From Aldehydirespirator sp965116965 (GTDB lineage Bacteria; Actinomycetota; Acidimicrobiia; Acidimicrobiales; Aldehydirespiratoraceae): a stretch of DNA of 64,000 bases. Positions 32,929 through 41,426 of this stretch are shown here, one piece after another. Numbering within the stretch: position 1 is the stretch's first letter; each line of letters begins with the position of its first letter. The DNA is taken from assembly GCA_965116965.1 (NCBI GenBank), contig OZ220743.1, forward strand, positions 1,426,001 to 1,490,000, written 5' to 3'. The notes below the pieces were generated by a model. That model was not told the origin of the DNA, did no database searches, and worked only from the letters and a program-made list of their open reading frames with translations. Both the position numbers and the translations under genes were made by a program.

Positions 32929-34859
32929 TGACGCCCGGCGGCGGCCCGCCCGCCGGTGCCGACGACTGGATGGCCCTGGTCGAGCAGACGCTGCGAGGCC
33001 GGGACTTGGCCGAGCTGTCCAGCCAGACCCGCGACGGCATCGAGATCCGGCCGCTCTACACCGACGGCCTGGACAGGCCGGCAGCGCTGGCGGCAGCGGA
33101 CCCGCGGCGGATGGAGGCCGGTTGGGACGTCCGCCAGCATCACGGCGCGGGCGGCGACGACTGGGTCGAGTTGAGGCGCGGGATCGAAGAGGATCTGGTC
33201 AGCGGGGTCACGTCGGTGGAACTCGAAGTCCCCGCCGGCATTGACGCCGACGGACTCGGCGCCCTGCTCGGCGGTGTCGACATTGCGGCGACGCCCGTGG
33301 CCCTCGCGCCCCACGCGGAGCTGGAGGCGGCCGAGGCCCTCCTCGCGCTGGCGGCCCGCCGGGGTGCCGATCTCGCGCCCGGAAGCTCGCTCGGTGTCGA
33401 TCCGCTGGGGGAGTGGGCCCGCTCGGGCCGTCGCATGGACTGCGCATCGGCCGCGGCTTGGACAGCCTCCCTGGTCGCGGGCCCGGAGGGTCGGGGCTCG
33501 CAGGGTTCGAGGTCGAGGGGCTCGAGCCCTTCCCAGCTCGGTTCCGGGGTCAGCGTCTTCACTGTGGACGCGGTGCGCTACGCGGAAGCGGGCGCGACCG
33601 AGGCGCAGGCGCTGGGCTGGGCGACTGCGGCGGGAGTCGCCTGTCTGCGGGCGCTGATCGAGGCGGGCGTCCCGATGGACGTGGCGGCCGGGTTGATCGG
33701 GTTCCGGATGGCCGCCACCGCCGACCAGTTCGTCACCATCGCCGCGCTGCGGGCGGCCAGGGTGATGTGGGCGCGGGTGGTGACAGCCAGTGGCGGCTCG
33801 CAGGAGGCGGCCCGCCAGTACCAGCATGCGGTGACCGCGACACACATGTACAGCCGCCGCGATCCCTGGGTCAACCTGTTGAGGGGTGCGTCCGCCGCGC
33901 TGGCCGCGGGTGTGGGCGGTGCCGACGCGGTGACCGTTCTGCCCTTCGACCATGCGTCGGGTGCGGTAGATGCCGACGGCGCCCTGGGCCGCCGGCTGGC
34001 CCGCAACACGCAACTACTGCTGCTGGATGAGTCGCACCTCGGGAGGGCCGTCGACGCTGCGGGCGGATCGTTCTACGTGGAGTCGCTGACCGAGCAGTTG
34101 GCGTCGGCGGGCTGGCAGGTCTTGCAGGACGTCGAGGCATCCGGCGAAATAGAAGCCGTTATCGATAGCGGAGCGCTGGCCGCCGCGACGGAGGAGAGCT
34201 GGCGGTCCCGCCTGGGAGCGCTGAGGACCCGGAGTGAACGTCTGACCGGAGTGAGCGAGTTTCCCCTTCTCGACGAGTCATCTCCGGCATCCCGCGCCGA
34301 TCCGGATGAGGCAGAGGACGGCGCGAGCCTGCCGGTCAGGCGCCTGGCCGAGCCATTCGAGGACCTGCGTGACGCCGCCGACCGCCATCATGCTGTTGCC
34401 GGTGATCGGCCCGCGGTATGGGTGGCGGCCCTCGGGGCGACCTCGGACCACTCGGCTCGCACTGGCTGGGCGCAGAACCTGCTGGCTGCGGGCGGCATCG
34501 AGCCTCGGAGTGGATCCGGTGTGGAGTCGCCCATAGCGGCTGCGGCGGACTTCGCGTCGTCGGGCTTGGCCGCGGCGGTGATCACCGGCACTGACGACAT
34601 GTATCGCCTCCGGGGCGCGGCCACCGCCAGCGCCCTGACCGAGGCCGGAGCGTCCTTCGTGGCGCTCGCCTGCGACTCCGGAACGCTCGCCGACCGGCGT
34701 GACACGCTGGTCGCTGCTGGTGTCAGCGACTTCTGGGAGGAGGGCATCGACGTGGTTGCGGCGCTGGAGCGCCTGCACAACGCCCTCGGCATCGCCGAGG
34801 CCGAGGCTCACCCCGCACTTGCCTCGCTGAGCGAGGCGATCCTCGACGAGCCGTGGTGA
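32925..34859 (+). CDS. mutA: Methylmalonyl-CoA mutase small subunit
   Basis: 644 residues. It has the TIM-barrel domain of the mutase (DDWMALVEQTLRGRDL, RPLYTDG, GWDVRQHHG, the region YQHAVTATHMYSRRDPWVNLLR, FDHASGA, HLGRAVDAAGGSFYVESLTEQLA) and a degenerate C-terminal B12-type domain without the DxHxxG cobalamin ligand, as expected for the small subunit. It should pair with a large subunit (mutB), which is not next to it; a MazF-like gene follows. A Ser/Gly/Arg-rich insertion occurs at ~185-205. It would interconvert methylmalonyl-CoA and succinyl-CoA with its partner. Confidence 0.85.
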   Translation: MMTPGGGPPAGADDWMALVEQTLRGRDLAELSSQTRDGIEIRPLYTDGLDRPAALAAADPRRMEAGWDVRQHHGAGGDDWVELRRGIEEDLVSGVTSVELEVPAGIDADGLGALLGGVDIAATPVALAPHAELEAAEALLALAARRGADLAPGSSLGVDPLGEWARSGRRMDCASAAAWTASLVAGPEGRGSQGSRSRGSSPSQLGSGVSVFTVDAVRYAEAGATEAQALGWATAAGVACLRALIEAGVPMDVAAGLIGFRMAATADQFVTIAALRAARVMWARVVTASGGSQEAARQYQHAVTATHMYSRRDPWVNLLRGASAALAAGVGGADAVTVLPFDHASGAVDADGALGRRLARNTQLLLLDESHLGRAVDAAGGSFYVESLTEQLASAGWQVLQDVEASGEIEAVIDSGALAAATEESWRSRLGALRTRSERLTGVSEFPLLDESSPASRADPDEAEDGASLPVRRLAEPFEDLRDAADRHHAVAGDRPAVWVAALGATSDHSARTGWAQNLLAAGGIEPRSGSGVESPIAAAADFASSGLAAAVITGTDDMYRLRGAATASALTEAGASFVALACDSGTLADRRDTLVAAGVSDFWEEGIDVVAALERLHNALGIAEAEAHPALASLSEAILDEPW

Positions 34860-35173
34860 ACTCCCCCCGGCGCGGGGAGGTGTGGTGGGGCGAGATCGAG
34901 CACATCGGCCGCCGGCCCTTCCTGGTCATGAGTCGACCCGCCGCCATTCCCGTGCTGAACAGCGTTCTGGCTGCTCCCGTCACGCGGACCGTCAGAGGCA
35001 TTCCCACCGAACTGCCGCTGGGTCCCGACGACGGCATGCCCGCGGACTGCGCCGCAAGCTTCGACAACCTCAGAGTCGTGCCGAAAGCCCACCTCGTTGA
35101 CTACATCTGCACGCTTAGGCCTGCGCTCCTCGCCCAGGCATGCGCTGCGCTCCGAACGGCCGTGGACTGCTAG
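34853..35173 (+). CDS. MazF/PemK-type toxin, no antitoxin seen
   Basis: About 105 residues with the MazF fold: RRGEVWWGEIE, RPFLVMSRPAAIPVLNSVLAAPVTRTVRG, and CAASFDNLRVVPKAHL as the conserved Ser/Asn-containing strand. MazF proteins cleave mRNA or tRNA at short sequences. It overlaps the end of mutA by 7 nt and no ribbon-helix-helix or AbrB-type antitoxin precedes it. The TAG stop at 35171-35173 is part of the CTAG end of a MITE, so the original C-terminus may have been slightly different. Confidence 0.75.
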   Translation: MVNSPRRGEVWWGEIEHIGRRPFLVMSRPAAIPVLNSVLAAPVTRTVRGIPTELPLGPDDGMPADCAASFDNLRVVPKAHLVDYICTLRPALLAQACAALRTAVDC

Positions 35174-35310
35174 TGTCCTGAGTCAGGAATCCATTGCAGA
35201 TGTCGCCGCCAGTTTTCTTGGGAGGTTTGTGTGGACTGAGCGCACAGAACCAACCCGAGATTTCACGGAGGTCTGAACAAGCCGCTTGAACTTGCGACTC
35301 AGGACACTAG
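35170..35310. mobile_element. 141-bp MITE with 15-bp perfect inverted ends
   Basis: CTAGTGTCCTGAGTC at 35170 is repeated inverted at 35296-35310. There is no coding capacity. CTAG ends with a TA core are what IS630/Tc1-type elements leave. The right CTAG is shared with the next MITE. A solitary related end (CTAGTGTCCTGA) is at 54372. Confidence 0.75.
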
Positions 35311-35407
35311 TGCTGTGTCGTCGAAATGGCTAGGGCAGCGCAGCAGAACCGCGACCCTGCTTGGGAGCGCTCCGGACACCCCGATCATTTCAGCGACGGA
35401 CCACTAG
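35307..35407. mobile_element. CTAG-flanked 101-bp MITE, copy 1
   Basis: Ends with CTAGTG and CACTAG and imperfect inverted arms (TCGTCGAAATGGCTAGGG against TCGCTGAAATGATCGGGG). The core CTGCTTGGGAGCGCTCCGGA is shared with 43312-43406 and, inverted, 47428-47528. Confidence 0.8.
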
Positions 35408-35467
35408 GAAGGAACGTCAGTTCCTGGTACGGGTGGTCCCGGCGTTTGTGGCTTCAAATGAGGTCTG

Positions 35468-35734
35468 TCAGGTGTCGAACAGTTTTTCGTGCAGTTCAGC
35501 AACCATTGATTCTGCTTGCTTCACTTTCCATTCGTACGACACCGGTCCAACGTCAAGACGCACTTCGTCGATGCCGAGTGTCTTGCGATCATGGTGAACA
35601 CCCGAAACTGATCGCAAGGGGATGGTCTGCACGTCAGTCTTGCCCAATGCCTTCTTGCGCTTCCGGATAATGCGATCATCCAGAATCTCGACGGATCCGT
35701 TCTTGCCCTGCTCGCGAATCATGTACGTTCCCAT
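35468..35734 (-). CDS. Small PH-like domain protein
   Basis: 88 residues: GTYMIREQGKNGSVEILDDRIIRKRKKALGKTDVQTIPLRSVSGVHHDRK and so on. The 'D.I...RK...G......IPL..VSGV' layout resembles bacterial pleckstrin-homology-like/DUF4429-type domains used in small cytosolic adaptor proteins. The ATG at 35734 is preferred; the longer ORF overlaps the hydratase gene in another frame. It lies between a MITE and the hydratase. Function is unknown. Confidence 0.5.
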   Translation of the reverse strand: MGTYMIREQGKNGSVEILDDRIIRKRKKALGKTDVQTIPLRSVSGVHHDRKTLGIDEVRLDVGPVSYEWKVKQAESMVAELHEKLFDT

Positions 35735-35799
35735 CGGAGTGAGTCTCCCTGTTGATTCTCGTGTTTCGCAAGATAGCCCGGATCGGGCTACTAGGTCGC

Positions 35800-36615
35800 T
35801 CAGTCTTCGAAGACGGGTGGGCGCTTCTCGGAGCGGGCCAGGACGGCTTCTTCGAAGTTGTGGGTGGTCATGCGCACCAGCAGCTGGGCGTTCATCTCCG
35901 AGCGCATGTGGGCCGCGTAACTGGACGCCTCGAGGCCGGCCCACAGCATCCGCTTGGTGAGCTCGGTGCCGGGCCGGCTGAAGGCGGCGATGCGGTTGCC
36001 GATCTCGTAGCAGCGCTCCAGCAGGTCGTCGGGCTCGACCGTCTCGCTGACGAGGCCTATGCGGGCCGCCTCGTCGGCGTCTACGTCCCGGCCGGTCAGC
36101 ATGATGTCGAAGGCTCTCGACGAGCCGATCGCTCTCGGCAGCGTGAAGCTCAGGCCCAACTCGGACGCAGTCAAGCCGTTGTTGATGCCGGCCGCCCGGA
36201 AGTAGGCCTCGGTGGACGCGATCCGGATGTCGCAGGCCAGGGCCAGGCACAGGCCCCCGCCGATGGCCGCGCCGTTGATGGCCGCGATCACGGGCTGGTG
36301 CAGGTCTCCGATCAGCTCGATCACCTCGTGGAGCCGGTCGGCGGCCCGGTGGGCGATGGTTGAACGGGTTAGGCCTTCGATGTAGGGAACCCGGCCCGCG
36401 CTCACCATGTCGGCACCGGAGCAGAAGCCGTGGCCGGCGCCGGTGATCACCACGGCCCGCACATCGTTGTCGTTGTTGACGTCTCGCAGAGCGTCGGCAA
36501 AGGGCACCATCACGTCGAAGGCCATGGCGTTCATGCGCTCTGGTCGGTTGAGGGTGACCAGCGCGATCTCCGGCCGGGGATGATCGATCAGTACGAAGTC
36601 ATCGGATGAGGGCAT
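35800..36615 (-). CDS. Enoyl-CoA hydratase/isomerase family protein
   Basis: 271 residues with the crotonase fold: LNRPERMNAM, the oxyanion strand AGHGFCSGADM, and AAINGAAIGGGLCLALACDIRIAS. The residue positions of the two catalytic acids (GINNGLTASELGLSFTLPR) hold Asn/Glu variants, so hydratase activity is likely but not certain. It hydrates or isomerises enoyl-CoA. It is 57 nt upstream of the SDR stop on the same strand, plausibly one operon. Confidence 0.88.
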   Translation of the reverse strand: MPSSDDFVLIDHPRPEIALVTLNRPERMNAMAFDVMVPFADALRDVNNDNDVRAVVITGAGHGFCSGADMVSAGRVPYIEGLTRSTIAHRAADRLHEVIELIGDLHQPVIAAINGAAIGGGLCLALACDIRIASTEAYFRAAGINNGLTASELGLSFTLPRAIGSSRAFDIMLTGRDVDADEAARIGLVSETVEPDDLLERCYEIGNRIAAFSRPGTELTKRMLWAGLEASSYAAHMRSEMNAQLLVRMTTHNFEEAVLARSEKRPPVFED

Positions 36616-36671
36616 GGGGCGAAGGTATCAGCCTCCACTCCGATGGCCGGGCGCCCGTCCCGGTCGCGGGC

Positions 36672-37451
36672 TCAATCGCCGAGGTCGGGCTTCCAAGCCG
36701 CACCGTTGATGTGGCCGCCACCGTCGACGAACAGTGTGTTGCCGGTCATGTACCGGCTGGCGTCTGACGCCAGGAACACCGCTACCGGGGCAATGTCGAG
36801 GTCGGGGTCGCCGATGCGGCCCATCGGGTTGGAGGCGTCGGCCGCGGCCAGCAACTCGGGATGCTCACCCAGTACCCGGTTGAAGCTGGCCGACTTGGCC
36901 GCGGGGCACACGATGTTGGCGGTGATGCCCCATCCGGCCCATTCCCGGGCCGCGGTGCGGGTGGCGGCCCGCAGCGCCTCCTTGGCCGAGTTGTACTCGA
37001 CCGTGCCCATGTGGGCGTTGACCCCGTTGAGCGAGCACATGTTGATGACCCGGCCCCAGCCGTTGGCCTTCATGATCGGCAGCGCCGCGGCCATGGCCCA
37101 GAACGGGCCGTAGAACCCTACCGCCAGGGCCCGGGCCATCCCGGCGGCGGACTTGTGCTCCATCCGGCTCACCTCGCCGCCGCCCCAGGCGTTGTTGACT
37201 AAGACGTCCACCGATCCCCAGTGCTGGGACGCATGGGCGACCATGGCCTCGACCGCGGCCCGGTCGCCCACATCGGTCGGCAGGAACTCGCAGGCGTCGC
37301 CGAACTCGGCAGCGGCCTGCTCGCCGAGGTCCCCGTCGATCTCGGCCACGAGCACGTTGGCCCCCTCGGCCACGAAGGCTCGGGCCACCGACCGCCCGAT
37401 GCCCTCGCCCGCGCCGGTGACTATCGCAGTCCTGCCGTCCAGTTGCCCCAT
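36672..37451 (-). CDS. SDR-family dehydrogenase
   Basis: 259 residues. The motifs are complete: TGAGEGIGRSVA (cofactor), NNAWGGG (NNAG variant), the Ser in NMCSLNGVNAHMG and YNSAK (Tyr-x3-Lys), and the C-terminal VAVFLASDASRYMTGNTLFVDGGG. The Asp at the end of beta-2 (AEIDGD) suggests NAD preference. It probably oxidises a hydroxyacyl or alcohol substrate in concert with the downstream enoyl-CoA hydratase gene. The start at 37451 has good family fit. Confidence 0.9.
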   Translation of the reverse strand: MGQLDGRTAIVTGAGEGIGRSVARAFVAEGANVLVAEIDGDLGEQAAAEFGDACEFLPTDVGDRAAVEAMVAHASQHWGSVDVLVNNAWGGGEVSRMEHKSAAGMARALAVGFYGPFWAMAAALPIMKANGWGRVINMCSLNGVNAHMGTVEYNSAKEALRAATRTAAREWAGWGITANIVCPAAKSASFNRVLGEHPELLAAADASNPMGRIGDPDLDIAPVAVFLASDASRYMTGNTLFVDGGGHINGAAWKPDLGD

Positions 37452-37505
37452 GGCCTGCCTCCCGCTGTGAGCCGTTGCATCATTCTTCCTCAGAGGCCGA
37501 GTGAA

Positions 37506-37555
37506 TAGGCGGGCGATTCCGCCTCATACGGGCGAGGCCGTGGCCCGGGCGGCCC
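37506..37555. repeat. 50-bp dispersed repeat, copy 2
   Basis: About 84% identical to 15343-15392. It lies in the divergent region between the SDR and PlsC genes. The strongest conservation is in CATACGGGCG and GGCCGTGGCCC. Confidence 0.55.
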
Positions 37556-37696
37556 GTGAGCGCAGCGAACAAGAGCGGGAGACACCCCCTCGCGACGCGA
37601 ATGCCCTCCACCTGTTTGCGTTCGCCCTCGGCGGCTGCACCGGCGCGGGAGTGGTAGACAACCGGCACGACATCCCCCCAGCCGAAGAGGAGTCCG

Positions 37697-38368
37697 GTGG
37701 AGGACCTGCAGCAGAGGGCCCAGCGCATCGCAGCCAAGCGCAGTTCCATGTGGGTCTACCGGTCCGTGCGCCGCACGATCATGACGGTGCTGTACCCCTA
37801 TTTCCGGGTTCGGCGCCGCGGCTGGGAGCACCTCGACATCTCCGGACCGGTGATCGTGGCCCCGGTGCACCGGTCCAACCTCGACACGCCGCTGCTGTCC
37901 GGCATGACCCGCCGCCGCCTGCGGGCGCTGTCCAAGGAGTCCCTGTTCTCCAACCGGTGCTTCGGAGCCTTCCTGGCCGCGCTGGGAGCGTTCCCCGTGC
38001 GCCGGGGCGTGGCCGACCGCGAGGCGATGCGGGAGGCGGTCAAGATGCTGGAGGCGGGTGAGCAGATGGTGGTGTTCCCCGAGGGCACCCGCCAGACGGG
38101 GACCCAGGTCGGGGAGGTGTTCGACGGCATGAGCTACCTCGCGTCGCGGACCGGGGCGGCCATCGTGCCGGTCGGTATTGCCGGCACTGAGGCCGCGATG
38201 AGCACCGGCACCCGCCTGCCCCGGCCGGTGCGGGTGGCCATGGTGGCAGGCCCCCCGATCCGTCCACCCGAGGGCCGCATGAGCCGCCCGCAGATGAGCC
38301 GCTTCTCCGAGATGGTGCGCGAGCGGCTCCAAGAGGTCTTCGACGAGGCCCAGGCGCTAGTGGGGTGA
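37697..38368 (+). CDS. 1-acyl-glycerol-3-phosphate acyltransferase (PlsC family)
   Basis: 223 residues. The acyltransferase motif I is HRSNLD (H-x4-D), followed by SKESLF, FPVRRG and motif III FPEGTRQ, with VPVGIAGTE as the last block. It acylates lysophosphatidic acid at the membrane face; no clear transmembrane helix, only a hydrophobic approach near residues 25-35. GTG start at 37697. It lies 27 nt before icd. Confidence 0.88.
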   Translation: MEDLQQRAQRIAAKRSSMWVYRSVRRTIMTVLYPYFRVRRRGWEHLDISGPVIVAPVHRSNLDTPLLSGMTRRRLRALSKESLFSNRCFGAFLAALGAFPVRRGVADREAMREAVKMLEAGEQMVVFPEGTRQTGTQVGEVFDGMSYLASRTGAAIVPVGIAGTEAAMSTGTRLPRPVRVAMVAGPPIRPPEGRMSRPQMSRFSEMVRERLQEVFDEAQALVG

Positions 38369-38395
38369 ACGGGTCGCCCGGTAGCCTCGGTATAC

Positions 38396-39592
<1,197 letters not shown>

Positions 39593-39604
39593 CAGACTTG
39601 TCGG

Positions 39605-39652
39605 GAATTGGCAGCGCTGGGTGCCCTTTTGGGCGCTCGTGGCTGCCAATTC
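39605..39652. repeat. GAATTGGCAGC hairpin repeat, copy 3
   Basis: The best-formed copy: GAATTGGCAGC and GGCTGCCAATTC arms with an inner GCCC-TTTT-GGGC stem. It sits 13 nt after the icd stop and 20 nt before the ABC gene start, as expected for a terminator. Confidence 0.75.
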
Positions 39653-39671
39653 GGGTGTTGAGGAGAGCGCG

Positions 39672-41426
39672 GTGACGGGCTCCCGCGACAGCATGGCCCG
39701 CCGCGGCTACCGGCTGATCATGCGGTCGGTGCGGGCCCATCCTCTGCCGCATCTCGTGGCCCTGCTCGGCGCGCTCGGGTTCGTGGCCGCCACCGTGGGG
39801 ACCGCCTGGCTGCTGGGCTGGATCACCGACAACGTGATCATCGCGCCGGAGTCCGAGCGGACCGGACCGGCCGTGGCCGCCGCGATGGTGATAGGGGTAT
39901 CGGTGGCCAGCGGGATCTCGGTGCTGATGCGCCGGTGGTTCCTGGCCATGGCCGAGTTGCGAACCCAGCGTGACTGGCGGCGAGCCCTCCTTCACCGCTA
40001 CATCGATCTGCCCATGGACTTCCACCGCGAGCGCGACCCGGGCGAGTTGCTCGCCCATGCCGACTCCGACGTCAACACGGCCACGATGGTGCTCAAGCCG
40101 CTGGCATTCGCGGTCAGCGTGGTGGTCCTCGTGGCGGTCACGATGGTCGCCCTGTTCGCCGCCCATCCGCTGCTGGCGCTGATAGCGGCGATCGTGTTCC
40201 CGGCGCTGGCGGTGATCAGCAGGGTCTACACGCGCATGGTCGAGACGCCCTCGGCCGAGGTCCAGCGGCGGGTCGGCGAGGTGTCGGAGGTCGCCCACGA
40301 GAGCTTCGACGGAGCGGTCGTGGTGAAGACTCTCGGTCGGGAGCCCATCGAGGTGGAGCGCATGAGGGCCGCGTCGGCGCGGCTCCGCGACGAGCGTATC
40401 CGGGTGGGTCGGATGCGGGCCGGCTTCGAGCCCTCCATAGACGCCCTGCCCACGGTGGGCGCCATCGTCCTGCTGCTGGTTGGAGCCTGGCTGGTGGGGC
40501 GGGGCGCGGCTACGCCCGGTGACCTGGTGCTGGCCGCGACCCTGTTCTCCCTGCTCGCTCTGCCGCTGTTCATCGTCGGGTTCTTCCTGGAGGAGATGCC
40601 CCGCTCGGTAGTGTCGCTGAAGCGAGTGGACCGGGTGCTGGACCGGCCCCTCGAGCCATCAGCCGAGCCTGCGGGCAACGGCCCGGTGCTGCCTCCGGGT
40701 CCGCTCGGTCTGCAGGTCGACGGCCTCGCGGTCCGCTACGGATCGCGGCTCGTCCTCGACGGGTTGTCGCTGGCCGTCAGCCCCGGCGAGACCGTGGCGC
40801 TGGTGGGCGCAACCGGCTCCGGCAAGTCGACGCTGCTCGAGACCGTGGCCGGGCTCAACTCCGTGGCCGGCGGCTCGATACACCTCTCGGGCGCGGCTCT
40901 GCAGGACGTTCCGTCCAAGGAGCTCCACAGCGCGGTAGCGCTGGTGTTCCAGGAAGCGTTCCTGTTCGCCGATTCGGTCGCCGAGAACGTCGGCCTGCAG
41001 TGGGGACGCTCACCGGCCGACGTGACCGCCGCGCTGGACTCGGCGGCTGCGGGCACCTTCGTGGACGCGCTGCCCGACGGTGGCGCCACCGTGGTGGGGG
41101 AACGGGGTGTGACCCTTTCCGGTGGCCAGCGGCAGCGGGTGGCGCTGGCCCGCGCCCTCGTCCGCTCGCCGCGGCTGCTCATGCTCGACGACGCCACCAG
41201 CGCGGTCGACCCCGTCGTGGAGGGTGAGATCCTCGCCAACCTCCGTCGCGACCTCGATGCCACGATGCTGGTGGTAGCGCACAGGATCTCCACGATCGGG
41301 CTCGCCGACCGGGTTGCGTACCTGGCCGGCGGCAGGATCGTTGCCATCGGCACCCACGATGAGTTGCTGGACATCGACGACTACCGGTCGCTGGTCTCGG
41401 CCTACGAGCAGGCCGAAGTCCCGTGA
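39672..41426 (+). CDS. ABC exporter half-transporter, degenerate-site subunit
   Basis: 584 residues from the GTG at 39672 (GGAGAG 8 nt upstream). Six-helix type-IV exporter membrane domain (~20-300), then the nucleotide-binding domain: Walker A GATGSGKST, signature LSGGQRQ, Walker B LLMLDDATSAVD with Asp instead of the catalytic Glu. The next gene starts in a GTGA overlap and encodes the partner with a normal Walker B, so the pair should form a heterodimeric MsbA/LmrA-type exporter with one degenerate ATP site. The cargo (lipid or drug) is unknown. Confidence 0.9.
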   Translation: MTGSRDSMARRGYRLIMRSVRAHPLPHLVALLGALGFVAATVGTAWLLGWITDNVIIAPESERTGPAVAAAMVIGVSVASGISVLMRRWFLAMAELRTQRDWRRALLHRYIDLPMDFHRERDPGELLAHADSDVNTATMVLKPLAFAVSVVVLVAVTMVALFAAHPLLALIAAIVFPALAVISRVYTRMVETPSAEVQRRVGEVSEVAHESFDGAVVVKTLGREPIEVERMRAASARLRDERIRVGRMRAGFEPSIDALPTVGAIVLLLVGAWLVGRGAATPGDLVLAATLFSLLALPLFIVGFFLEEMPRSVVSLKRVDRVLDRPLEPSAEPAGNGPVLPPGPLGLQVDGLAVRYGSRLVLDGLSLAVSPGETVALVGATGSGKSTLLETVAGLNSVAGGSIHLSGAALQDVPSKELHSAVALVFQEAFLFADSVAENVGLQWGRSPADVTAALDSAAAGTFVDALPDGGATVVGERGVTLSGGQRQRVALARALVRSPRLLMLDDATSAVDPVVEGEILANLRRDLDATMLVVAHRISTIGLADRVAYLAGGRIVAIGTHDELLDIDDYRSLVSAYEQAEVP

